This document shows, in pieces, positions 26,752 to 34,326 of a stretch of 64,000 bases of DNA. The notes beneath the pieces were generated by a model. That model was not told the origin of the DNA. It was given only the letters and a program-made list of their open reading frames with translations, and did no database searches. Origin of the DNA: CAVSWN01 sp046728115 (GTDB lineage Bacteria > Acidobacteriota > Vicinamibacteria > Vicinamibacterales > CAVVIG01); contig JBKPDW010000172.1 in the NCBI GenBank assembly GCA_046728115.1, positions 1-64,000 on the forward strand. Direction: 5' to 3'. The first letter of the stretch is position 1; each line of letters begins with the position of its first letter. Position numbers and translations under genes: made by a program.

Positions 26752-27825
26752 TCAGTCCACTTGTTCACTCGTCGTGGGCTGTGACGACGCCCCTTGGGGC
26801 GGCGCCCCACGTGCGGCTGGCTTCTCACTCAGCTGCCGTTCGTTCCGCTGTTGATCGTCTTTGACTGCGAGAACCGAGCGAAGCTGCAGCAGATTGCGAA
26901 GGACGCCGTACCAGAACGGCGCACCAAAGCTGAGGAGAAGCGCCGTAACCAGCATCCCCCACTTGCTTTTGGCCTCGAAGCTTTGTCGCCAACCTGCAGA
27001 ACTTGGCAGGTTGATGACACCAGCCTCCGCGAGGAAGTCGCGGTATTTTTGCTCGAAATCGGTTGGTGAGGCGCTGGTTGACGGCAACGCCTGTGCATCC
27101 CTCACCAGCTTGTCCCGCAACACCTCGTCAGCGGACAGCCGGTTGTAAAGCATCGGCGTATCAACCTGCAGTCCGAAGGCGACGACGAACGCTCCAAAAA
27201 ACGTGATCGCGCGCGTAGACGCCGTGAAGCGCTGCGACGTGCGATCCATCGTTTGATCGAACCAGCTGTTGATCTTGGCCACGAAGTCGCTCTCGGCGGC
27301 TTTGAGGATGGCCGCCGTCTGACGCGCAGTGTTGGAAAGCCTCGGAGACGATTCCTCGAGCTGCATCGCCATTCTCCTGATGGCCTTCAGCGTTCCATCA
27401 GGATCGGCAACGCCGTTGTTGGCCAGCGCCTGTTTCAGAGCCGCTTTGGCGCTGTCCGTCAACGATCCCGCTGCACGATCACTGGCGAGACCGATGAGCA
27501 ACTTGGTGAATTCTTCGCGGTGGACGACGTTCCCGAGGCGAGCCCCGCCGAGAAACCGGCGCCAACCGGTCCCGTCGCCAAGGTCGAACGGCAGATTCGA
27601 CCCACTGACGAGGGGATGCGTAAGGACCGCCGTTGCGATCCTTTCGCTGAGGACCGCTGTCAGAGTGGGGTCAAGTTGCTGAAGCAGATCGGTCAGCCCC
27701 CGCCTCAGATGACGCCCGCGACTGTTGAAGAGCGTCGTGATCGACTGTGTGATCACGGTGACCGCCATGCTGAGCGCGAGGACGACGACGATCAGGCCAA
27801 TCAGAACGTCGATCGATTTCAGCAT
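26752..27825 (-). CDS. Membrane protein with long cytoplasmic or periplasmic middle domain
   Basis: About 357 residues, starting at ATG 27825 with AAGAGG 6 nt upstream. One N-terminal transmembrane segment (IDVLIGLIVVVLALSMAVTVITQSI), a helical middle region (residues 60-200), a second hydrophobic stretch (AITFFGAFVVAFGLQ), a third near residue 305 (WGMLVTALLLSFGAPFWYGVL), and a hydrophilic Gln/Pro tail. I do not recognise a named family. The tight pairing with the guanylate-kinase-like gene suggests a shared function. Confidence 0.65.
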   Translation of the reverse strand: MLKSIDVLIGLIVVVLALSMAVTVITQSITTLFNSRGRHLRRGLTDLLQQLDPTLTAVLSERIATAVLTHPLVSGSNLPFDLGDGTGWRRFLGGARLGNVVHREEFTKLLIGLASDRAAGSLTDSAKAALKQALANNGVADPDGTLKAIRRMAMQLEESSPRLSNTARQTAAILKAAESDFVAKINSWFDQTMDRTSQRFTASTRAITFFGAFVVAFGLQVDTPMLYNRLSADEVLRDKLVRDAQALPSTSASPTDFEQKYRDFLAEAGVINLPSSAGWRQSFEAKSKWGMLVTALLLSFGAPFWYGVLRNLLQLRSVLAVKDDQQRNERQLSEKPAARGAPPQGASSQPTTSEQVD

Positions 27826-27998
27826 GTGTACCTCTTGCGATTTTCGACGTGGACGAATCCGCAACCGCCTGCTTGACACTCACACTGCAGCTCGAGAAGC
27901 GGTCAGGAAGCAAGGCAGTCACTGCCTGGGTTGATCGCCGCGACCGCACGCGATGGAAACACCTGGAACCAGGAACAAAGACGGGCGGCGATCCTCGC

Positions 27999-28427
27999 CT
28001 AGTAACCCATGCCTCCGGCCGAAAAGAGTGGACCGGGCGCCTTCCCCTCCACGGCCGCTTTCAGCCGGAACATCAGTTCTCCCCAAGTGGTCTTGCAGGG
28101 GACGAAATAGTCGCTTTGCGCCCGCCAGCCGGAATGCGTGAATCGAAGCAGCGTTCCCGGGTTCGACGCCTCCAGCTGGAATGTGATGCGTGTGCCGTTC
28201 CATTCGTCTCCGGTGTCGCACGCCCATTCGGCTCGCGCGGGCGGCTCGTCGACGGCGAGGCGAAGCCGGTAAACTGTTGTGCGATCGAAGAAGCCGAGTT
28301 CGACCGCGCCGGCCGCCTCCGTGATGTCCGTTGCCCACCACTTCCCGAATCCATTCGCCGTCGCCACCAGGGGAAACATCTGCGCTGGCTTCGCCGAAAT
28401 CCGAATCGCATGCTTGATGTCTGGCAT
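27999..28427 (-). CDS. SRPBCC / AHSA1-like protein
   Basis: A 142-residue START-like protein, MPDIKHAIRISAKPAQMFPL, GFGKWWATDITEAAGAVELG, ITFQLEASNPGTLLRFTHSGW and MFRLKAAVEGKAPGP. This is the AHSA1/polyketide-cyclase fold, a hydrophobic-ligand pocket of unknown substrate. The ATG at 28427 is the start of the domain; the open frame upstream overlaps the SnoaL-like gene antiparallel in meaning and is not coding. It lies 41 nt downstream of the SnoaL-like gene and may be co-transcribed. Confidence 0.75.
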   Translation of the reverse strand: MPDIKHAIRISAKPAQMFPLVATANGFGKWWATDITEAAGAVELGFFDRTTVYRLRLAVDEPPARAEWACDTGDEWNGTRITFQLEASNPGTLLRFTHSGWRAQSDYFVPCKTTWGELMFRLKAAVEGKAPGPLFSAGGMGY

Positions 28428-28468
28428 GTGTGGAGGCCCCGATTCGAGCAGCTGGAACCTGAAAGATT

Positions 28469-28903
28469 CTATGCCGCGCTGGGCGTAAGCTGCGGAAGCG
28501 CACCGATCTGCTGCAGCAGCTCCATCATGGCGACCTCCGCCCAGTGTTCGGTAATCTTGCCATTGTTCAGGCGGTAGATGTGAATCTCCGTCCATTTGAC
28601 GCGCTTGTTCGTGGCCGCCGCCCCCATCATGGCGCCACGGTGCGTCGCGACTGCAGAGCTTCTTTCGACGACCTTGTCACCCGAAGCAATCAGGTCCTCT
28701 TCGGTGACGACGACGTCCGGGAAGGCGCCGTTCATCATGATGCCCACCTGCCGGAGCCCTTCGAAGCCGGCCGGTAGCGGCGCTCGAAAGTGATGAACGA
28801 AGCTCTTGTCGAACAGATGGCCGACGCCATCGACGTTGTGTTCGTTCTTGAAGATCCGCGTGAACTCCCTGATGGCACTCGTATTCGTTTTCTCCTGTGA
28901 CAT
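28469..28903 (-). CDS. SnoaL-like ester cyclase-family protein
   Basis: A 144-residue NTF2-fold protein with FTRIFKNEHNVDGVGHLFDK, SFVHHFRAPLPAGFEGLRQ, FPDVVVTEEDLIASGDKVVE and IHIYRLNNGKITEHWAEVAMM. The A-x-x-D/H-x-W ending is typical of SnoaL-like cyclases and related binding proteins. AAAGGAGAAGG sits 6 nt upstream of ATG 28903; an upstream in-frame ATG lacks that. Substrate unknown. Confidence 0.75.
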   Translation of the reverse strand: MSQEKTNTSAIREFTRIFKNEHNVDGVGHLFDKSFVHHFRAPLPAGFEGLRQVGIMMNGAFPDVVVTEEDLIASGDKVVERSSAVATHRGAMMGAAATNKRVKWTEIHIYRLNNGKITEHWAEVAMMELLQQIGALPQLTPSAA

Positions 28904-29006
28904 CGTTTCCTTCTCCTTTCTCGTACGCAAGCGCGTAACATTCATACCACAGGATGAATATATGGTTGCGTGCGGATCTTGTCAACGGCCGGAGCCGCGG
29001 AAGGCC

Positions 29007-29093
29007 AGCGAGGCGGAGCCTCAGACGAGCGAGCATGTCAGGCTGCTCCGCCTCGCTAGCTTAGCTATGTTGTTGCCCCGCCTCCGGCGGGGC
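29007..29093. repeat. GC-rich inverted repeats in spacer
   Basis: AGCGAGGCGGAGC (29007-29019) and GCTCCGCCTCGCT (29045-29057) form a perfect 13-bp inverted repeat around a 25-nt loop. GCCCCGCC, TCC, GGCGGGGC (29075-29093) forms a second 8-bp hairpin. Both lie downstream of the AHSA1/ArsR operon and may serve as its terminator, or be a REP-like element. Confidence 0.5.
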
Positions 29094-29152
29094 AGTCGCC
29101 TTGACGGAGAAACACTTGACTCAATTGCAAAGATTCTTGGCCGTCAAGGCTC

Positions 29153-29602
29153 CTAGCGGTGTTCCTGCAGGTACGCGCTCAGCCGGGTGACGATCTGACC
29201 CCACCCGCCCCGGTACTGGTCTTCGACGGCGGGCCGCTGGAATCGTTCGTGGGTCAGGACGAGATCGCACTGATCATTGCCGGCATCGTAGAGCTCCACG
29301 GTCACGAGCGTCGGCTGGAAATCAGTCGCCTTGGCGTACCACGTGAAGGCCAACTTCGACGGTGGATCGACGACCGTGAACTCGCCCCAGTGCTCGAAGG
29401 CGGTGGTTGCGCTCTGCATGACAATCCTGAACGCACCGCCGACGCGGGGATCCAGTTGCACGGTTGCGGACACGATGTCGCCTGGGCACATCCAGATGCG
29501 CATCCCTTCGGCGTCCGTCCATGCGTTGAACACTTCACGCCGACTCGCGGCCATTCGCCGCCGCACGATGACGGCCTGGCCGCCCGCCTCGCGCGTTGTC
29601 AT
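29153..29602 (-). CDS. AHSA1 / SRPBCC protein, partner of ArsR
   Basis: A 149-residue START-like protein: RRRMAASRREVFNAWTDAEG, MRIWMCPGDIVSATVQLDPR, FRIVMQSATTAFEHWGEF, ALTFTWYAK-type strand KLAFTWYAKATDF and LVLTHERFQRP. The pattern is the AHSA1/CalC-like family that is very often encoded with an ArsR regulator. Its ATG overlaps the ArsR stop by 4 nt, confirming a coupled pair. Such pairs are common in soil bacteria; the ligand is unknown. Confidence 0.82.
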   Translation of the reverse strand: MTTREAGGQAVIVRRRMAASRREVFNAWTDAEGMRIWMCPGDIVSATVQLDPRVGGAFRIVMQSATTAFEHWGEFTVVDPPSKLAFTWYAKATDFQPTLVTVELYDAGNDQCDLVLTHERFQRPAVEDQYRGGWGQIVTRLSAYLQEHR

Positions 29603-29937
29603 TTCGGACTCCGCTTGCTGACCAGGTGGCGCTCCATGGCATCGAGCCTCGTCTCCCAGAACGCGCGGACCTCGTCCATCCATCGGGCGGCCTGCCGCAG
29701 CGGCCGCGGGTTGAGGGTGCACACGTGTTCTCGTCCTTGAATCTGGCGTCTGACGAGCCCAGCCCGTTCGAGCACCATCAGGTGCTTCGAGACGGAATTC
29801 AACGAGATGGGAAAGTCTTTGGCGATGTCCGTGATGCGTGCGGGACTCCGACCCAGGCGGACGAGGATGGCTCGTCTGGTGGGATCGGCGACGGCGCCGA
29901 AGACGTCGTCCAGCCGGGATGCATGATGCTCACCCAT
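29599..29937 (-). CDS. ArsR-family transcriptional regulator
   Basis: A 112-residue winged-helix protein: RLDDVFGAVADPTRRAILVR, LGRSPARITDIAKDFPISLN, SVSKHLMVLERAGLVRRQIQ and the C-terminal RPLRQAARWMDEVRAFWETR. This is the metal-independent ArsR subgroup that regulates its adjacent AHSA1 gene; no CxC metal motif is present. The ATG at 29937 is followed by the helix typical of the family. Confidence 0.85.
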   Translation of the reverse strand: MGEHHASRLDDVFGAVADPTRRAILVRLGRSPARITDIAKDFPISLNSVSKHLMVLERAGLVRRQIQGREHVCTLNPRPLRQAARWMDEVRAFWETRLDAMERHLVSKRSPK

Positions 29938-30292
29938 ACGGTGGAACGATACTATACCGGACCGGCGCGCAGAGGAAGATATCGTCTACAACATGCTCCC
30001 GCGGAACGCTTTGATGCGCGGCGTAAAGCCGAGGTCGCGTCCAAGAGCAACCAGATTTCGGGGGCAAGCCGACGGGCACGCCAGTCGGGCGCCCGGGTGA
30101 CGCGCAGCGCAGCAGAGGGTGCGGCCTGCGGCCGATTCGTCCCGTTGCGCCACGGGATCCGTCGCCACGCGGGGCAGCGTGGCCGCGATCGTGCGCACGG
30201 CTTCCGGACGCGTGCCGTCGGTCAACTGGAGCCGCGGCGGTCCAGCCCCGGTGTGACTTTGACCTGCGGCATGCGATTTCGCAGACACGGTG
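29938..30292. other. 355-bp spacer without a recognised gene
   Basis: Between the ArsR start and the 3' end of the sigma-54 activator. ACTATACC near 29950 could be a -10-like element for the ArsR promoter. Short open frames on both strands show no recognisable protein pattern. I see no tRNA, repeat array or strong hairpin. Confidence 0.4.
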
Positions 30293-31309
30293 TCAGGCGA
30301 ACTTCTTCACCGTGCAGAAATGCTCGGGAGCGATGTGGTGTTTCTTGAGCAACCGTCCTAGGTCGCGGCGCTCCTTCCCCGCGGCCTGCGCGGCGCGGCT
30401 GACGTTGCCCTTGTGCTCGGCCATCAGCCGCCGGAGGTAAGCCCTTTCGAAGGTCTCGATTGCCTGCCGCTTTGCGGCCTTGAACACTCCCGCCGCCGCA
30501 ATCTCGCTGTTCCCCTGGCGATCAGGCTGCAGGCAGAGGTCCTCGGCATCGATGACGCCTCCACGGCAATAGGCGATGCTGCGCATAATCGCATTCTCGA
30601 GCTCACGGACGTTGCCGGGCCAACCGTATGAGAGCAACGCGTCTCGCGCCCGGGCACTCAACGACGGAACGGGCGTATCGGGCATGGCGTACTTCCTTAG
30701 GAAGTGCTCCGCAAGGGTAAGGATGTCTTCACGGCGTTCACGAAGGGGAGGCACGTTGACGGTGAACACGCAGAGCCGATAGTACAAGTCGACGCGAAAG
30801 CTTCCCGCCTGAAGCGTCGGATCCAGCCGCGCGTTCGTCGCCGCGAGGATGCGCACGTCCGCCTGCTGTTCGATATTCGAACCGACCGGCCGATATCGCT
30901 TGTCTTGAAGCACTCTGAGGAGCGCCGCCTGCGCGCTGAGTGATAGCGCATCCACTTCGTCGAGGAACAGCGCGCCGCGCTCTGCGTGAGCGAGAAGCCC
31001 CGGCCTTCGGACATGGGCGTCGGTAAACGCGCCGCGCTCGTGTCCGAAGAGCTCGTCCTCGATGAGCGTGGGCTGGAGGCACGCACAACTCACCGCGACG
31101 AATGGAAACATCGATCGCTTTCCGAGATAATGGATCGCGCGCGCGATCAGCTCTTTTCCGGTTCCTGTCTCGCCGGCGATCAGGACCGTCGCCTCGCTCC
31201 TGGCGATTGCCGGCAGTTGCGCGATTGCTCTGAGGAAGGTCGGCGCCGCGCCTACAAGATTCGCAACCTGATTTAGGTTTTCAAGCTTAGGCGGCGGCGG
31301 GTTGAACAT
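30293..31309 (-). CDS. Sigma-54-dependent activator (AAA+ bEBP) without receiver domain
   Basis: A 338-residue bacterial enhancer-binding protein, essentially a bare AAA+ domain plus HTH. Walker A is AGETGTGKELIARAIH, the sigma-54-contact loop reads ELFGHERGAFTDA, Walker B is GALFLDEVDAL, followed by RPVGSNIEQQADVRILAATN and the arginine-finger/sensor stretches. The C-terminal Fis-type HTH is GNVSRAAQAAGKERRDLGRLL. The second Gly of GAFTGA is Asp, a variant. The ATG at 31309 with CGGAG 7 nt upstream is preferred to an upstream TTG. It likely drives the sigma-54-type promoter found before the eCIS operon. Confidence 0.85.
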   Translation of the reverse strand: MFNPPPPKLENLNQVANLVGAAPTFLRAIAQLPAIARSEATVLIAGETGTGKELIARAIHYLGKRSMFPFVAVSCACLQPTLIEDELFGHERGAFTDAHVRRPGLLAHAERGALFLDEVDALSLSAQAALLRVLQDKRYRPVGSNIEQQADVRILAATNARLDPTLQAGSFRVDLYYRLCVFTVNVPPLRERREDILTLAEHFLRKYAMPDTPVPSLSARARDALLSYGWPGNVRELENAIMRSIAYCRGGVIDAEDLCLQPDRQGNSEIAAAGVFKAAKRQAIETFERAYLRRLMAEHKGNVSRAAQAAGKERRDLGRLLKKHHIAPEHFCTVKKFA

Positions 31310-31433
31310 CGTCGGCTCCGCGACGAGATTGAGTATTGGTATCAATCAGCGGAGCTACGGTGCATTGCATCCCGCTCCGAAAGGAAACGGAAGTATACCG
31401 CCATGCTCTCCTTTTCGCGCAAGAGAGCTGAGG

Positions 31434-31735
31434 TGACCTGCCCCCGAAATCCGCTACACGGATAATGAGAGGTCCTCGGGGTCAAGACTCTCATTGGTGC
31501 GAGCGGGCCTGGGCCCGCGAGCACCCCCAGAGAACCTGGCAAATTGGTCCGGCGTCCGCCCCGCGAGTGCACTGTGCGGCCGCACCGTGTTGTAGTCGAC
31601 GCGCCAGGCTTCGATTTGCGCCATCGCATCGACCAAGCTGATAAACCAGTGTTCGTTCAAGCACTCATCCCGAAAACTTCCCGTTGAAGCTTCGACGTAC
31701 GCGTGGCCTCGCACCTGTCGTGTGTTCGTCCTGAC
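31434..31735 (-). mobile_element. IS3-family (IS407-like) insertion remnant
   Basis: TGACCTGCCCCCGAAATCC at 31434 looks like an IS407-group terminal inverted repeat. It is followed on the minus strand by the 3' part of an OrfB transposase. The other end and the 5' part of the transposase are missing, and the element abuts a truncated glycosyltransferase, so a deletion occurred after insertion. Confidence 0.65.
31454..31714 (-). pseudogene. C-terminal fragment of IS3-family transposase
   Basis: About 86 residues: HAYVEASTGSFRDECLNEHW, FISLVDAMAQIEAWRVDYNT and VRPHSALAGRTPDQFARFSG, the catalytic-Glu segment and conserved C-terminus of IS407-type OrfB (rve core). The usual first 190 residues are absent, so it is inactive. 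Confidence 0.8.
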
Positions 31736-31740
31736 AGACG

Positions 31741-32091
31741 TCAGCGACTAGCTGGCGCACCGAGGGAAAGCGTCGGAAACACCCTGCCGGCGCGTTGGGC
31801 GATGCCTCGCGAGACGCAGACGACGTCATCGTCGATCTGCGTGATCAGTTGATACCGCGCCACTCGAAACAGGCTCCTGTAGGCGAGCATCCCGATATTG
31901 GCGGGAGTGCGGCCGATCACGCGCAGAGGCACCCCCGAGGCGATGGCTGAATCGAGTTCCGCATCGAACGACGGATCGTCAACGTTCAGCCAGACCAGAA
32001 TCTCGAACGGCACCGATGTCTTCTCCACCAGATCGGCGATCAGGAGCCGAGCGTAGGTGGGCCGGTAGACGGCGATGCTGTACGAAATCAC
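31741..32091 (-). pseudogene. GT2-like glycosyltransferase, 3' truncated at IS remnant
   Basis: About 116 residues from a GTG at 32091 that overlaps the upstream TGA. MISYSIAVYRPTYARLLIAD, VPFEILVWLNVDDPSFDAEL, NIGMLAYRSLFRVARYQLIT and QIDDDVVCVSRG, with a D-D-D of the metal site, belong to a GT2 fold. The frame ends at 31741, a few bases from the IS3 remnant, so more than half of the enzyme is lost. Confidence 0.7.
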
Positions 32092-33339
32092 GCGAGCGGT
32101 CCTCCTTGCGCCGCCTCGAGTTCACCCTCCATCTGCGGATACTTGGCCAGCCGGAAGATGAAGCTCTGCCGATCGACGTGGCGCCAGCGCACGCCGTGGC
32201 GCATCAGCGCGTCGATGAGATGCCAATCCCACGCCATCACGTTGAACGGGAGATCGTCGTTGAAGTAGAGCTCGAAGAGCTCGCGCCGGAACAGCGGCTG
32301 CCCGAGATCGATCCGCCCCGGCCTGGGCACGGGATGGTTCAACACGAGGCGGCCGTCGTACCGGCACGAGCTGTAGACGAAACCGAGCGCCGTCTCGCGA
32401 TCGAGCGTACGCACCAGCGAGTCGAAGTGATCCGGCGTGTAGCCGTTGTCGTCCGACAGAAAGGCCACATACTCGCCGCGCGCGCGCCTGATCCCGACGG
32501 CCGCCAGAACGATGCCCCAGTTGTTGAAGCGCCGCTTGAGATTGAAGAGTCCGATGCGTGGATCGGCTGCGGACGCTGCGATGGCGCGGATGCTCTCCAT
32601 GATGTCAACCGGCGGGTGTTCGGCGACGATGAGGTGCTCGAAGTCCGTGAACCGGAGCCGCCGGACCGAGGCAATGCAGCGGCGAAGGCAGTCGGTCCTA
32701 TCGTAGACGGTGGTCACGATCGAGATCCGCGGCGGCGGCGTCGCCACCGCGAGCAGCTCGTCGACCTCATCGCGCGCCAAAGCTCTTGCGCGTGCCTGGT
32801 CAGGCGTGGTCACCTTGAGCTGCCTAATGCGCGCGCTGCCGCCCTGCACGCCGATGAACGCATAGCCGCCGGTCGCACCTGGTCCCGCCCTTGGTGCAGC
32901 AGGTGTTCGTTGCGCCAGAGCAGGAGGACGCCGTTATGGCAGACGAGGCGGAACCGCACCCAGTTCAGCCGCGGCGATTCGAATTGCCGGAAGACATGAT
33001 GGTGCCGGGCAAGATAGGCGCGCCGCTCGTTCAGATGTACGTGGTACGAGTTGCTCGTCTGGTCGACAGGTGGGCCTGATGCACTTTCGCCAGCAGGCAC
33101 GCCCCGGGACCCAGACACGCCTCGAACGTGAGATCAACCGAGTCGAAGCGCCCCCGGCTCGTGAGTCCGCGTTCGGCCCCGGGTCCGCGCGCCGTCGAAT
33201 CGATGACGATGGTGCCGTCGGAGCCGCGCCGGACAACGGAGCCGAGGTCATCCCCGTCGTCGTCGAACGGCAGGACGCGCTCGCACGCGGGCGCGTCGCT
33301 GACAGGCAAAACAATCGATGTCTGCGTGGGGGCCTGGTC
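32088..33339 (-). pseudogene. ConA-like domain plus GT2 glycosyltransferase gene, frameshifted
   Basis: Read on the minus strand in three frames this is one gene. Frame one (from about 33339) gives GTIVIDSTARGPGAERGLTS and ACLLAKVHQAHLS. After a shift near 33060 comes SNSYHVHLNERRAYLARHHH and VRFRLVCHNGVLLLWRNEHL. After a second shift near 32890 comes GGYAFIGVQGGSARIRQLKV and the GT2 domain ISIVTTVYDRTDCLRRCIAS, RRARGEYVAFLSDDNGYTPD, ending at 32088. The ConA-like part matches the duplicated domains of the 1315-residue protein at 36525-40472 (for example NSYHLVCTPAHGYLARHTHV). Both shifts equal single-base losses. The 5' end is missing or displaced. Confidence 0.7.
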
Positions 33340-33748
33340 TCACTTAACCACGAAGGTCACGAAGGGACGAAGAAAGACGCACGAAGACATTTCTCCGTGC
33401 TTTCTTGGACCTCGAATCTGCATTGCCAGGGATTGATGTTCCGCGGTTGCCATAAAGGCCCGCCCTACTCGATATTCCCCGCTGGCGGCCGCGCGGACAT
33501 CGGCTTGCGACTTCGCCCGCGGCCACGTCGGACAGGCCTCGGTCTCGGACGCATCTTCGTGCGATCGAGATCGAGATCCTCCTCCGTCGGCTGCGGCGGC
33601 GGCGCCGGCAACTGGTCGGCCGGAAAATGTGAACCGTCGCTGAACGCTGAAATCAATCAACGAATAACTTTGCACGACTTGGCAGACCACTTGCTTTCCA
33701 GGAACGCATTAAACGACCTCGGCGTCAGCAGGAGGACGAGCAAACGCC
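33340..33748. other. 409-bp region without a convincing gene
   Basis: It holds the CACGAAGG-type repeat at its left end and a G/C-rich stretch with Arg/Pro-rich open frames on both strands, none with a ribosome binding site and recognisable family. A minus-strand frame of about 60 codons (33465-33656) would need a TTG start and looks spurious. Confidence 0.4.
33346..33389. repeat. CACGAAGG-type short array
   Basis: AACCACGAAGGTCACGAAGG, GACGAAGAAAGACGCACGAAG: four spaced ACGAAG words within 44 bp, beside the stop of the decayed ConA/GT2 gene. Arrays of this wording are frequent in environmental bacterial genomes. Confidence 0.6.
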
Positions 33749-34198
33749 TCACGTGACTCTCAACTCCAGCTCGGATCGTGTTTGCTGTACGGCAGGTCCC
33801 GGAAATCGCTTTCCGGTGATCTGGAAGATGGCGTCGCCGATCGCCGATCGGACCGACGTCGCTCGGTCGTGGCCCATGCCAATCAGCCAGTGTCCCGTCG
33901 AGAAGAAGCGGATGTTGATCTCGGGCGGATCGTCCGCGATCCGCGAGAGCGAGAACTTGTTGAAGTTGTTCTCGACGACGTGCCCGTCGGCGATGGTCGT
34001 CGCCTGGTGCATCGCCTCGTTGTAGAACCAGGTGATCTGCCCTTCGATCTGCTTCTTCACCGAGAGCGGGTTGACCAGGCCGAAGCCGGTGTCGTGCGCC
34101 ACGTCCACGCGCTCGAGCCGCACCTTACCCTCGCGGCTCATCGACACGGACGATAGGAATGATTTAGGAACGATGAGCAGGGTTTTCGGAAGATCCAT
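33749..34198 (-). CDS. Hypothetical protein downstream of the DUF4157 cargo gene
   Basis: A 149-residue protein of unknown family from ATG 34198, with GGGGAGGCGAAG 10-20 nt upstream. MDLPKTLLIVPKSFLSSVSM, VAHDTGFGLVNPLSVKKQIE, GQITWFYNEAMHQATTIADG, FFSTGHWLIGMGHDRATSVR. It is a soluble alpha/beta-looking protein without signal peptide or membrane segment. The frame continues upstream into a fragment of a tube-initiator gene. As the gene directly after a putative eCIS cargo it could be an immunity factor, chaperone or second cargo, but nothing in the sequence decides this. Confidence 0.55.
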   Translation of the reverse strand: MDLPKTLLIVPKSFLSSVSMSREGKVRLERVDVAHDTGFGLVNPLSVKKQIEGQITWFYNEAMHQATTIADGHVVENNFNKFSLSRIADDPPEINIRFFSTGHWLIGMGHDRATSVRSAIGDAIFQITGKRFPGPAVQQTRSELELRVT

Positions 34199-34234
34199 TA
34201 TGCGACCCCGCTTCGCCTCCCCGTCCCCCCTCGG

Positions 34235-34326
34235 CACAGTGATGATGCGCTCCACAACCCCACTGTCGGGATCGAGTAGTACGATGCCTCCTTTGATCAG
34301 GCGCGGACTGTTCGGAATGTGCTCAT
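34235..34326 (-). pseudogene. 5' fragment of an eCIS tube-initiator-like gene
   Basis: Thirty residues, HIPNSPRLIKGGIVLLDPDS then GVVERIITV, align with the start of the intact tube-initiator gene at 54691-55350 (FPNSPKLLKAGLVLVDADSA). The expected start codon ATG at 34326 overlaps the cargo stop but is one base out of frame: ATGAGCAC would read in frame as ATGGAGCAC. Homology ends abruptly after about 30 codons and unrelated sequence follows. Confidence 0.6.

Noticed and set aside
29986..30288. 100-codon minus-strand frame in the spacer before ArsR
   Set aside because: No ribosome binding site or recognisable pattern, and the composition resembles random GC-rich DNA.
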